Assembly (NCBI GenBank): GCA_949825045.1
Contig: OX463835.1
Coordinates: 20,663,201 to 20,727,200 of the forward strand
Source of the DNA: Argyresthia goedartella
Lineage: Eukaryota > Arthropoda > Insecta > Lepidoptera > Argyresthiidae
DNA length: 64,000 bases
Direction of reading: 5' to 3'
Part shown: one piece after another, positions 11,651-21,839 of the stretch
How positions within the stretch are numbered: the stretch's first letter is position 1
Layout: every line of letters starts with the position of its first letter
Program-made: the position numbers and the translations under genes
The notes under the pieces: model-generated
Databases searched by the model: none
Told to the model about the DNA's origin: nothing
What the model saw: the letters and a program-made list of their open reading frames with translations, nothing else

Positions 11651-13055
11651 GCTCTCTTTGATGTGTTCAGGAACCGCATGTTTGACCGGCATTATTGTAT
11701 TGATAATTGCTTTGCAGTTGTTTAGCTTGTTCTGTAGTACCAACTTTACAGACAAACTAGGGGCGGCACGCAGGCGGGTGTTGGCGTTCGAAATTTTAAT
11801 GTCATAATTTGATATATTTTTTGTATATTATGGTCATAATGTACAAATTTTCAGATAAGAAGTGACTTTTTACCAAATAGTTTTACATTATGCTGGTCTT
11901 AACGTGCGGTTTTTAGACGCAGTAAAGAGGGTTTATGATAAGTGTGTAGATAAAAGATTTAACAGATTTTTAAAAGTATTCCTACTCTTATACTTTGAAA
12001 TTACTCTATAATCTTTTTAAGAAATTGTATGATTGGTACTTAATGAATGGCAAAATCATGATACAAAAGTAAAGGTTCATTTAGTATGCTCTTTTTTTTT
12101 ACATTTGCATACATACTTTTGATTTGCCGTAGTCGGGTAGGCTCTTCGATAATTGGGGGAAAACATATACAACGTGTAAATGAATTAACGCAAAATGAGA
12201 AACTACTGTGTTAGGGATATCATTCTGAGCAACTTTCATTATGAAACCGATTTGACCAGAGCAACTTTATTTTTCAATTCCCAGTACATTTTTACCTGAG
12301 TGGGTCAGCTGATTGGAAGCACTTTAGAAAGCGGGCGGTTTCACAATCTTCTGCCGATTTTTCCTATGAATTATAGGTGCATTTAGAAACGATATCAAAA
12401 AACGCGAAGTGTCGGAAATCATTAGTTTTCGAGTTTTTTTTTTCAAAACGCCATTTGCGGTGACGCCATTCGAGACGGTGTGGGGGTGAAATTTATGGTG
12501 ATATTGAATTATGATGTTATGAGGTATTTATCAAAAATACTTATGAAAAGGATCAGCAAAAACACTTTTTATGTTTTAAGTATTTTTGTTGTTCTTAAAT
12601 GTTCAACCTAATACGAAGGATATAGGGGGATTCGCTTCGCTCACCCCCTTTACCCTTCACCTAAACTACCGCAGTTTTTTGCCCTGATATTTGCTGTGAA
12701 AATCAGTATATTTGCTGTGCAAATCAGTATTATTGATGTGCAGTTTCATGTTTCCCTTCCGCAGTGCCGGGATTTAAAAAAGAAACAGTCGCTTGTATGG
12801 TACACGCAATTTTGAAAATTAAAAGGGGTCCTTTAATTTTCAAAATTGCGTTTAGTTTATTAATTGTTGCTGTTGCGGCAACAGAAATGCACATTCTGTT
12901 AAAATTTCAGCTATTTCGGTTGATCCGATAGAGCCCGGTGACGGACGGACGGACGGACAGACAGACGGACAGCTGAGGCTTAGTAATAGGGTACCTTTTG
13001 ACACCCTCGTTTACGAAAAAGGAAATTTAATTCGAGGCACGAAGTTGTCTATGAT
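11650..13055. other. Repeat-bearing non-coding stretch
   Basis: No gene is seen. At about 12590-12770 it holds a copy of the module recurring at 1.3, 57.1, 58.6, 62.0 and 62.9 kb: TTCGCTTCGCTCACCCCC, ACCTAAACTACCGCAG, then two TTTGCTGTGxAAATCAGTAT units. A short inverted repeat lies at about 12806-12848 (CGCAATTTTGAAAATTAAA and its complement). At 12925-13005 lies a truncated copy of the 7233-7612 repeat. Confidence 0.5.
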
Positions 13056-13071
13056 TCATGCTATGGCTTTT

Positions 13072-13364
13072 AGCGTTGAATATAGGTTCCATAGTGTCGA
13101 CGGGTTATTAGTCTTGGATAATTCTTTGAAATAGTTCAGAAAAACGGACTCTGACAAGGTTTTGGCGCTATTCGTGCTTTTCCAGTCGCACAACAAATTG
13201 TAGGTTTTGAGGTAAATCTCCCGAGATTTTGGCGGCAACAAATTATCTACGATAATTGCTTTCGAACGAAATGATTCCACTAAAATATATATTTCAATGA
13301 AACACCACGTTTTGTAACAGAAAAGAACATAACCCCTTGACCGGCAAACGACCGCAGCAGGCAA
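13072..13364 (-). pseudogene. Fragment like tyrosine-recombinase N-terminal domain
   Basis: The minus-strand frame contains LLPPKSREIYLKTYNLL, then SESVFLNYFKELSK and NPSTLWNLYSTLK. This pattern resembles the SAM-like core-binding domain that precedes the catalytic domain in tyrosine recombinases and in insect proteins with an integrase-like core. The catalytic part is absent: the frame stops after STLKAIA. The N-terminal 30 residues look like untranslated or unrelated sequence. The text CCGGCAAACGACCGCAGCAGG at about 13340 resembles the left end of the large piggyBac-like element at 30488, which may or may not be meaningful. I judge this from pattern recall only. Confidence 0.35.
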
Positions 13365-13612
13365 AACTTCAATTTTCAGCTGCCAAAGAAGAAATTACTT
13401 TTTATTTTAAAAGATCAACGGCCCTCTGTGTAGTTTTTTTTAACTCCGAGAACCTTATTTCCGTCGATTTCAAGTCCCATGATCTTCTTATTAGTTTTTC
13501 TTTTTCTTGAAAAAAGACACTGCAGTTTAAACATATTTTTTCGTAACATCAGGGTGCACATGCATAATTTAATATATATTATTACACTTTACTTTATATA
13601 TATAAGTATATA

Positions 13613-14921
13613 CATAGTCAGGTCATAAGTTCTGTCACATGTGCAATATGAAATAATTTAGACATGTTTATTATTTATGTAAACATTTATATAGCAAAAT
13701 GAACTTAATAAAACATAGATTCTTATGGTAATAAAGTTTATTCAAAATGACCCCCGCGATTTTGAATACAGGCCTTTATTCTGCGCGGCCAGTCGTCTAT
13801 CGCAGCATGAACGAGGTCCATGTCAATATCGGCGGCTGCCTTAATCAAGGATGCCTTGAGTGACTCCAAATCAGGAAGAGGCTTTGAGCAGGCCTTTTCC
13901 TCCAAGTGTTGCCATATCTTGTAATCTAACGGACTCAAATCTAGACTGGAGGAGGGCCAGTCTTCGTGCCGGATGAAGTCGATTTCACGCGCCGCCAGCC
14001 AGTCTTGTGTGCTTTTCGCTCTATGAGCTGGCGCAGAATCTTGTTGGAATACCCAGTGCCTGTTATTAAACATGGTATGAGAAACAGGTTCCACAACGGT
14101 CTTGAGGACTGTATTTTGATACACAACTGCATTCGTTTTTACGCCTTTCTCACAAAAATGTACCTCAGTTAAGCCCCAATAAGAGACTCCCAACCAAACC
14201 ATGAGCGAGGATAGAAAATTACCTCGTTGGACACGCGGAATACGGTTGCTCGCTTCTTCACTGCTGTGTGCGTACACCTTATCATTTTGTTTGTTGTAGC
14301 TATCCTCCACGGTGAAAATTTTTTCATCCGAAAAAAGAATTTCCCGATGCTTTTTTCCCGCGTACCGCTTCAACAAAGCGCAGCATCTCTTCAGTCTCAG
14401 GTCCATTAAACGAGCGTCCCAACGATGTCCTGTTTTTCTTCGATATGCCGTAAGCCCTAAGTCTTCATTTAACACCCTTTTCACCGTGGTCCTGCTTAAC
14501 CCCATCTGAAGGGCCAACAGTTTCTGCTTTCGTATGGGATTTCTTTGAATTCGCGCCTTCACAGCTTTTATCACTGCTGGAGTCCTAACAGAGCGAGGGC
14601 GACCACTTCTTGACCTGTCATCTACACTAGAGTCTCCATTGTATCGTTTTATGGTACGATAAACGAATCTTTTGGTTATATTCAAATTTTTCAGTAAGTC
14701 GAAAATCTGAATTGGCGCGTAACCGCAACGATGCAACGCAATAACTGCGAGACGGTCTTCTTTAAGTGTCCACTCCATATTTAAAAATGAGGAAAATTCA
14801 AAAAAGTACACATTTTTATTTTCATGAAAAATTCGAAATTCGAATTCAATAAACTTTTTTGTGGCCAGCGTTCTAAATTCAAAAGTTTTTATCGTGTGAC
14901 AGAACTTATGACCTGACTGTG
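13613..14921 (-). mobile_element. maT-type mariner transposon, complete
   Basis: The ends are inverted repeats of about 27 bp with one visible mismatch: AGTCAGGTCATAAGTTCTGT at the left and its complement at the right, bounded by TA on both sides (13611-13612 and 14922-14923). The total length of about 1.31 kb is normal for mariner-type elements. The single gene fills almost the whole interior. The close match of the two ends and the intact gene argue for a recent insertion. It lies in a TA-rich flank. Confidence 0.93.
13738..14778 (-). CDS. maT (DD37D) mariner transposase, 346 aa
   Basis: Tc1/mariner superfamily transposase that excises and reinserts its element at TA dinucleotides in the nucleus. 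I start at the ATG giving MEWTLKEDRL; the longer frame to 14811 begins with GTG. Residues 1-110 hold two helix-turn-helix regions joined by a GRPR hook (SRSGRPRSV). The catalytic residues are D151 (FSDEKIFT), D247 (FQQDSAPAH) and D285 (SPLDYKIW). The last two are separated by 37 residues, which defines the DD37D (maT) group rather than DD34D mariner or DD34E Tc1. The length matches the family and no stop or shift is present. It ends about 125 bp from the left terminus of the element. Confidence 0.95.
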   Translation of the reverse strand: MEWTLKEDRLAVIALHRCGYAPIQIFDLLKNLNITKRFVYRTIKRYNGDSSVDDRSRSGRPRSVRTPAVIKAVKARIQRNPIRKQKLLALQMGLSRTTVKRVLNEDLGLTAYRRKTGHRWDARLMDLRLKRCCALLKRYAGKKHREILFSDEKIFTVEDSYNKQNDKVYAHSSEEASNRIPRVQRGNFLSSLMVWLGVSYWGLTEVHFCEKGVKTNAVVYQNTVLKTVVEPVSHTMFNNRHWVFQQDSAPAHRAKSTQDWLAAREIDFIRHEDWPSSSLDLSPLDYKIWQHLEEKACSKPLPDLESLKASLIKAAADIDMDLVHAAIDDWPRRIKACIQNRGGHFE

Positions 14922-14923
14922 TA

Positions 14924-15679
14924 TATATATATATTTATATATAAATCCTGCAACCTATTTGGCGTCCTTTCACTTTACATTATTGTGGCGTCCACCAGAT
15001 GACGTTGACTTAGCGAAAATGTTTAAATGTATAATGACACATTGTACCTATCTGACGACAGTAACCATCTTTTTTTTTTCATATACCCTAAAATGTTAAT
15101 ATACATATATACGTATATTGCCAATGACTATGCAACCGGTCTCAACTCCCTTCCATAGTTATATCGATGGGACATCCGTTGTATATTTTAAAATACTGTT
15201 TATATTAACGACTATATAACGTCCACATTTTTATGCGACGTTGCCAAATTTCCAATCACTGCAAGCATACAAATTTAAGCTTTACTACAAGAGACAACGG
15301 TCTTATTTGCTTGCAAAGCTTAGAATGCAAAAACAATCCCAGAAACATGTGTTCGACGGACTGAAACAGAATTCCATCAAAAGCGTATAGTATAGTATCG
15401 AATGACAGACTACGCGGGCAGTGTGGGGTGCTCCAGAACATAGCAAGCTGGATAGATATTACGAGGCAGGCAGACGGCGTAGGCGGCTGAAAAAGCCAAG
15501 CTGAGGGTAGAAATCACTACAAAATTATATGAAATTAACATTATTTATTGATGTTATAAGATCAATGAACTGTTAAACCTAAACAGTGAAAATGAAAAAT
15601 AAACGTATCTATTATTTAGATAAGCCTAATACATGTTTTGAAAGATTTTTGACTCCTATATCCCTAATAGTTAAGTTAA
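14924..15679. other. No gene seen
   Basis: AT-rich sequence with a TA run at 14920-14942. Words such as GGCGTCCACCAGATGACG (about 14990) and ACGTCCACATTT (about 15220) resemble words in the repeat that follows, so degenerate members may reach this far. The 61-codon frame at 15256-15441 has no domain. Confidence 0.3.
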
Positions 15680-16430
15680 AACATTTAAGGAATCTACAAT
15701 ATGAAGACGCAAAATCAAATACGGTGTGAAAATTTTATCACATCTGGTATCCGTATATGTTTCTCAAGAATATGCAGCCTGAAATTAAACGACACATATT
15801 TATTACTAAGTTAGTAACATTATTTTTATAACGGAATGGTCAATAGGTTGGGCTTAAGAACGCAAAATGAAGCTATTAAAGTTATTGGTTCGGCTACTAT
15901 ACTGGAAGAACAGATATTGGTCTGAATGGTACATTTTTTTAAACATTTAAAAAATCTACAATATGCGGACGAAAAACCAAATACGGTGTGAAAATTTTAT
16001 CACATCTGGCAACCGTATATGTGTCTCAAAAATATGCAGCCTGGAATTAATCGACACATATTTATTACTAAGTTAGTAACATTATTTTTATAACGGAACC
16101 AAACAAAAATAGTTTTGTTTACTGATATATTAAAGCAAACACTTATATGGACGTAAAACTAAACACGATTTATACGATTTAGATATATCTGCCGTCCGCA
16201 TATCTTAAAAAATTGTCTTTCTGGAATCAGTAAATTCACATTTGTCACAAAGTGACCGTAAGCACAACAAAAGCATGATAAGGGCACTACAAAACAATAC
16301 ACAACGGTTATTTTTTACTGAAATAACAAACCAAAAACATATATGGACGTCATACTAAACACAATATGTATAATTTTCAAATATCTGGCGTCCCAATATA
16401 TATTTGTTGTTGTACCATTCATTCTGGGTA
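15680..16430. repeat. Direct repeat family, units of about 160 bp
   Basis: Two well-conserved units, about 15680-15838 and 15941-16099, share long words such as ACGGTGTGAAAATTTTATCA, CATATTTATTACTAAGTTAG and ATTATTTTTATAACGGAA. Two more diverged units follow, with ATATGGACGTAAAACTAAAC (about 16147) and ATATGGACGTCATACTAAAC (about 16340). Each unit pairs a 'GGACG' word with a later CATCTGGC/CTGGCGTCC word, and similar words recur at 23.83-23.91 kb. No coding frame was seen. It may be a decayed satellite or the interior of an element. Confidence 0.7.
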
Positions 16431-16773
16431 GGCAAAAAGCTTATCATCGTTTATTTTTACTCTTGACTTCAGAAGTCTTCTTTAAATTCTTGCATAGCCA
16501 CGACGGGTAGCCTTGACATATGATCAGCCCAACTCATTGAAATGTGACGGTAATTTACACATTTCAATACTCAAGAGGATCACTAGGAACAATAAATCCG
16601 GATGGTTCAGTAGCGCCTTTTATTACTTATCACTTTTACTAAATTACCTTCCTTGCCACATTATCATACTTATTCCGTCACATTACCACAGTAATAGCCA
16701 CAGAAAACGAATTAAGAAAATTAGCAAAGAATGTCACATTTATATCTGCTTTAAAAATATGTACAGTAAAGTA

Positions 16774-16940
16774 CGTTGGCCGAGCAGAAGGAATTTTGCA
16801 AATTGACTCCTAGCTACTTGTCTCTTTCGCTCGCGCGTAAATGATATTGCAATCATGCTCACAATTGCGCCACGCCAATATAATTTAAAGAGACAAGTAG
16901 CTAGGGGTCGATGTACGAAATTCCTTCTGCTCGGCGAACG
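16774..16940. mobile_element. 167-bp MITE with 55-bp TIRs
   Basis: The left arm, CGTTGGCCGAGCAGAAGGAA onward through CTAGCTACTTGTCTCTTT, is mirrored at 16884-16940, ending TTCCTTCTGCTCGGCGAACG. TA dinucleotides flank both ends. The spacer is about 55 bp. The structure is that of a Tc1/mariner-like or similar TA-specific non-autonomous element. Confidence 0.8.
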
Positions 16941-16944
16941 TATA

Positions 16945-18040
16945 TTAGTACAGAATTTAGGATGTGATTCCGCTACTGTCGGATAAAATCAGAACAATTC
17001 GTTTTATAGAAAAATCGTGGTTAATTACAATATTTTTAAATTAAAAGTGCTGTTGACTTCAGAAGCCAAAGTAATGGTGTTTCTGAGTCGTTAGAACTAT
17101 TTGAAAAATAAAATAAAAAATATTGTGGTCTAAAGGAGAATACAGCTCTGTCTAGTCGAAGAAATATATTTTCTTTATTTTAATTATATCATCATAACGA
17201 CAAATGTCAGTGCTGTGAAATTATAGATTTCCATTCCATTCCTTTTGTGCATTTTCCATGTCTTCCACTGATCCTGGCCGAATTTGCCTCTTGCCACTTA
17301 AAACAATGAATTGGATTGAAATTGTTATTATGATATCAAGTCCAATGAAACCTACTTTAACAATCACAAAATTATCATAATATAACGAGGTAACGCTTAT
17401 TTTGCCTTGATTCTTAACTTTGGCTTTTCTTTTCTTTTATCCGCAAAAATTTGTAGTGTTATGCTACTTACATGCTATTCTTGCTTTTCATGCTTTCATA
17501 CTTACATGCTATTCTTGCTTCCTTTCCATTAGCTCCAGCTCCACAATCAGTCCTTTTTGTTTGTCCTTCAGGGTACCTTGCTCTATTACGCTGGATACTT
17601 GGTGAGCTGTGCGGCTTATTATTGGTCATCACTTTTATTTCCATAGGACCCTGTAATGTTTTAAACCATAAGAATACATTAATAAATCGTTTTCGCTCTG
17701 CATTTTCATGCTATCAGCACTTTTAAATCGATGGCGATGGGGTTTACCTTTGGTGACCTTGTTTTTGGCTTTCTCCGAAACTCTACAATCTCGGGCTTCG
17801 TGCGCGCTGGTGCGCTACTTTTTTTCCTTTCGTTTTTATGTAATTTATTGTGGGTTTTCGTACTGGTTACCGTATTACGAGCCTGAAATGAAACTTTGAC
17901 ATCTGTTGATGCCTTTGTTTATCTGGTTGTCATGGCAATGTTCATTCAAACTCATTAGCGGTCTGATATGTTTACTTTAATACTTTTACAAAAATACTCT
18001 TTCTCTCTTGGCCACTCACAAAAATTACGTTTAATTTAAA
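16945..18040. other. No gene seen
   Basis: AT-rich non-coding sequence. A near-duplicate word (CATGCTATTCTTGCTT) occurs twice around 17469 and 17506. Open frames at 17420-17605, 17472-17726 and 17708-17899 are hydrophobic by base composition and show no recognisable domain. Confidence 0.3.
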
Positions 18041-18670
18041 TAATGTTTAGAACTCTCCAAAAAGGGTATAAAAGCGGAACATTTCTGAAATTAGAGAGTC
18101 TCACGTCAGCTTCTGAACTGGAAGTACCAGTTAAAGGCCTTATCCCGGGGTCGCTCAACCCCGGGATCCTGCGAGCCTTCAAACTCCCTCAAAACCTTCA
18201 AATCAATCTTCAAACAACGGAATTATGCGAGCCGCGCCTACGCCGCTACCGTTCCTACAACGAAGATTTCTACAACGGGATTCTGCGAGCCGTGCCAACG
18301 CCGCTACCGTTCCTACAACGGCGATTTCTACAACGGGATCCTGCGAGGCGTAACTACAAGAACGCCCGCTACTGTTCCTACAACGACGATTTCAACAACA
18401 TCTACAACAACAGATACACCTGCACCCTGGTCATCACCCCACTGGTCTACTTCTCTCCGTGTTCTCCGCTTCCTTCTTTCTATCCAGACATCTGTATTTT
18501 ATAAAACCTGTTTCACATCTCATCCATCCTCATCTTCGCATCATCTTTTTTATAGACTTCACTGTAAATACTATACTTCTAATAAACTGATACTACTAAA
18601 TTTTATCCTGGTTGTTTTCTGTTAGGTTCTGGTTAGGTTCGTATCCTCACACGACAAATTATGACTTAAA
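18040..18670 (+). repeat. Possible solo LTR
   Basis: A TATA box (TATAAAAG at 18067-18074) is followed by a CT-rich segment with tandem units of about 60 bp (CGCTACCGTTCCTACAACG repeated, about 18240-18330) and a late AATAAA-like region (CTAATAAACTG, about 18580). This order of promoter, repeats and poly(A) signal is what a retrotransposon LTR shows. The 153-codon open frame across it is repetitive, crosses the TATA region and has no domain, so I do not call it a gene. Boundaries and TG..CA ends were not established. Confidence 0.35.
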
Positions 18671-18949
18671 AAAACGGATTTGTCAAAAACCAAGATTTTG
18701 TAGCTTAGGCATTTTTTCAGAATTTTATTCCCCTGGCTATTATTGTGGAAGTGTGGTGATTTTAGAATGACATTGTGCTAAGGCAGACAATTTAGTAAAA
18801 GTGAGAAGTAATGGAAGGCGAATGAATGATGCGGATTGATTGTTCCTCGTAATCCCCTTGAGCATTGAAATGTGTTTACGACCCTCACATTACAATGAGC
18901 TGTAGCAGTAGGTATGTACGAAGCTTATATTTGTTTTCACAAATAAATA

Positions 18950-21242
18950 ATGTCTAAAAATATAATTAATGAAATCGACAGTTATCAAAATGTAAACTGC
19001 ACAAAACTAAATGTTCAAGAGAGCTGCAAAAGTGTCATAAGCTCTCAGTATAATTTAAAGCTAATGACATTTAATATTCGTTGCATTGACAGGAACTTCG
19101 ATGATTGCACTGAACCGAATGGATATTAATATGGACTTCATGGTATTTAACCAAATGTCATTTGAACAGTAATTCTTATTTAAGGCAAATAGAATGGGTA
19201 CCTCAATTTTAAGTCCACCAAATACATAAATAAAGCTGGTGGGGGGACGTTAGGAATTGCTGACGCATGAATGAAATGCTAATTGCGTGGTTGTAGACAT
19301 CAAAAATGGGCCCACGGTTATAGGAATATATCGTACACTCTCAATATGCAACGTTGACGGCTTCATCTATCCGACACACTACTTGAGTCGCTAAAGAGTA
19401 ACTTTTTCATCACATCTGCAGGGGACATAAATATCAACATAGTCAGAAAGAGACGATAGCCACAAAATATAAAACCTGTGTCGCCTAGCCGAGCATCGAC
19501 AGGGGCTGGAGTAATCCAGCCCTTACAAAACCAACTAGGATGGAAAACTGCCTCGATTACATATTTGAAAGGACGGTACTACTAGGTACGGGGCGGAATC
19601 CGCGATTTTTATTGACCAGCATTACTGATCATGATTTTGCCATAGTTTCAAGCACACCAAAACAACGTGAGTACGAAACCTTCTAGCAAAAAAGTAAACT
19701 ATGATGCAGTCAGTAATGACCTGGGACTAGAAGATTGGAAAGCAGTCACTAACACTGAAAGCCGTAGAGATTTTCACATCAACTATCCAAACATATATTA
19801 TTCCCACAAATACTTCATAGATAAATATGAGCCGATCGAAACTTAACTTCAAGTCTTGGATCACGCCAAGATGCACTTGGAACAAATAAAGGTATTGGTA
19901 TAATAACAATATTATACTCAAGGTAACTTTTTAAGGTACTAACATTCTGTAACGATCTATTACACCGACTCAAAACAACTCACGAAGCTAAAGAGCTAAA
20001 AGACAGTCAGGATAATCCCAAACAGTTATGGAAACTTATCAGAAAATATGCTTTCAACCTATACGAAAGTATTCACTGGAACTGATCGACATTAAAAATA
20101 GTGTCAAGGACTTTCTCAACAACTGCAATGAATACATAGCTAAAGTGGGTCAAAATCTCGACAACATGACCCTAAACAACACTCTTTCTTTACCCTATGG
20201 ACGACACAGCGGAGATCCAACTCCTAACAACTTCGATAACCATCTCATCAAAGTCATAGCCCCGAAAATAGTAAAAGCGCTCACACACATTTTCAACTTG
20301 AGTTTTGAGACTGGCATATTTCCGGAAGCATGGAAAATAGCCAACGTGTCACCTATTCATAAAGGTGGATCTAAAACCGATGTGAGGCACTAAAAAAAAA
20401 TCTCGCTCTTGAATATAATGTCGAAGATGCTTGAGAAGTTGGTAAACAACCCACTTATCGACTAGGTACCTAGAGAAGCTGAGACTACTAGCAGGTAGAC
20501 AATTTGGTTTCCGCAGAAACAAATCGACTGGAAATGCTACTACTCTCTAACCTAGTAGCTTCGCATCTAGACTAATATTTTAGTGTTTTCTGGCCTAGTA
20601 TAGGCGTTCAACACTATCTCCATACCAATCCTGTTACAAAAGCTAGAACGATTGGGCATTAGAGGGTTAACACTAAAATGGTGCAGCAGTTACCTAATGG
20701 ATAGGAGTTCGTGTCTTAGGATTAATCCCTGCTCAGATACGAAGGACTCGGCTCCAGTGAGTTTCGGAGTCCCTCACGGCAGCATTCTGGGTCCCACGAT
20801 TTTAGTTATTTATATAAATTACCTTCTACATCTTCGCATCCTGGATGCCGAGATCTTTTGATACGCCAATGACACAGCCATTCTGTTCCATAGAAAATCC
20901 TGGAATAGTGTTTACAGAACAGCCGAGTCAAGTTTAAGACAGGTGGCGGATTAGTTGGATGTGAACTTGCTTACACTCAACGCCATCAAAACTAAATACT
21001 TGGCTTTCCACATCACCGAAGCAACTGCCCCTCCAGCAAACGCCAGGGTGCTAGTCCATAGGTGCGATCCCACCACAATATGTCACTGTCTTGAAGTGCA
21101 GCGAAGGGAATCTTTTAAGAATTTGGGTATAATGCTGGACGACATACTCACATTTAGAGCCCATATCTCGTTGGTATCTGGTCGAATATGTAAACTCATC
21201 AACATCATATATTATGTCTCAATTGCTAACTATACAATATAA
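18950..21242 (+). pseudogene. Decayed LINE ORF2 (endonuclease and reverse transcriptase)
   Basis: An ATG at 18950 opens a frame that reaches LKLMTFNIRCIDRNFDD, the usual start of the apurinic-type endonuclease of non-LTR retrotransposons. After stops and shifts, LDYIFERTVLL (about 19550) marks later endonuclease text. Reverse-transcriptase motifs follow in several frames: SFETGIFPEAWKIANVSPIH (20303-20360), QFGFRRNKST (about 20500), FGVPHGSILG (about 20763) and a C-terminal part with FKNLGIMLDD (about 21115). The order EN then RT on the plus strand, with many disruptions, shows an old copy. The GVPxGSILG text points to the CR1 group. Confidence 0.8.
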
Positions 21243-21549
21243 ACCTTAATTAATTTAACACAATATGTCGTAGTTTTATTCGTTTATACTTTATTCAACA
21301 GATCTTTTTAATCAACAGACTTTGCCATGTATCCTTTCTCTTTGAATTTACTAGCTTCTATCACTCGCTCGTTACACTAGTTTAATAAGTTAAATAGTAA
21401 TATGTGTCAAACATGCCTAACTTACATGCATATGTAGAGGTGCATGTTGGATCTTCACCAGGGATATCGAGCGTTTCACCATCTAGCGCGACACTATCTT
21501 TCGCGTCATTGCCGAGGCATTGTATAATTAGCTGTTTTATAATCTGTGC

Positions 21550-21590
21550 AGTGTAGGGCTCCGAAAGGTTGGCTTTCGGAGCCCTACACT
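21550..21590. repeat. Perfect 18-bp hairpin
   Basis: AGTGTAGGGCTCCGAAAG (21550-21567) and its exact reverse complement (21573-21590) are separated by GTTGG. It is GC-rich in an AT-rich setting. It does not lie in a gene that I can identify, and no terminator role applies in a eukaryote. Confidence 0.8.
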
Positions 21591-21669
21591 GGTGGCGAAT
21601 TAAGTACGCTCGGATCGCCCCGCAGGCGTCCTGTTGCGTAATTTATAGGCTAAAGGTACAAGTAAAATT

Positions 21670-21832
21670 ATCTTTTTTTTCTAGAGATCTCGAACGTTCT
21701 TTCGATAACGATGAAATAGCCCTTTTACGTCGATATTTAATTTTCTCCATCTTCTTTTCAAGTTTTCTTAGTTTCCTTGCGATATCACTTATGTTTTCAC
21801 GATTTTTTCACTTCGGCATGGTGAAGTTTTAA
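21670..21832 (-). pseudogene. Short charged coiled-coil fragment, gag-like
   Basis: On the minus strand the frame gives NISDIARKLRKLEKKMEKIK and a basic, serine-rich continuation ending near SLSKERSRSLEKK, preceded by MPK and a stop. Similar charged 'RKLRKLE' openings occur at the N-terminus of gag-like proteins of some insect retroelements, but this is recall and the fragment is very short. It may be unrelated. Confidence 0.25.
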
Positions 21833-21839
21833 CTTACTT

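Noticed and set aside
18043..18504. 153-codon open frame with GDFYNGxL/CRYRSYN-like repeats
   Set aside because: It crosses a TATA region and is built from about 60-bp DNA repeats; better explained as an LTR-like segment.
21550..21590. Rho-independent terminator
   Set aside because: The hairpin is not followed by a T tract and the genome is eukaryotic.
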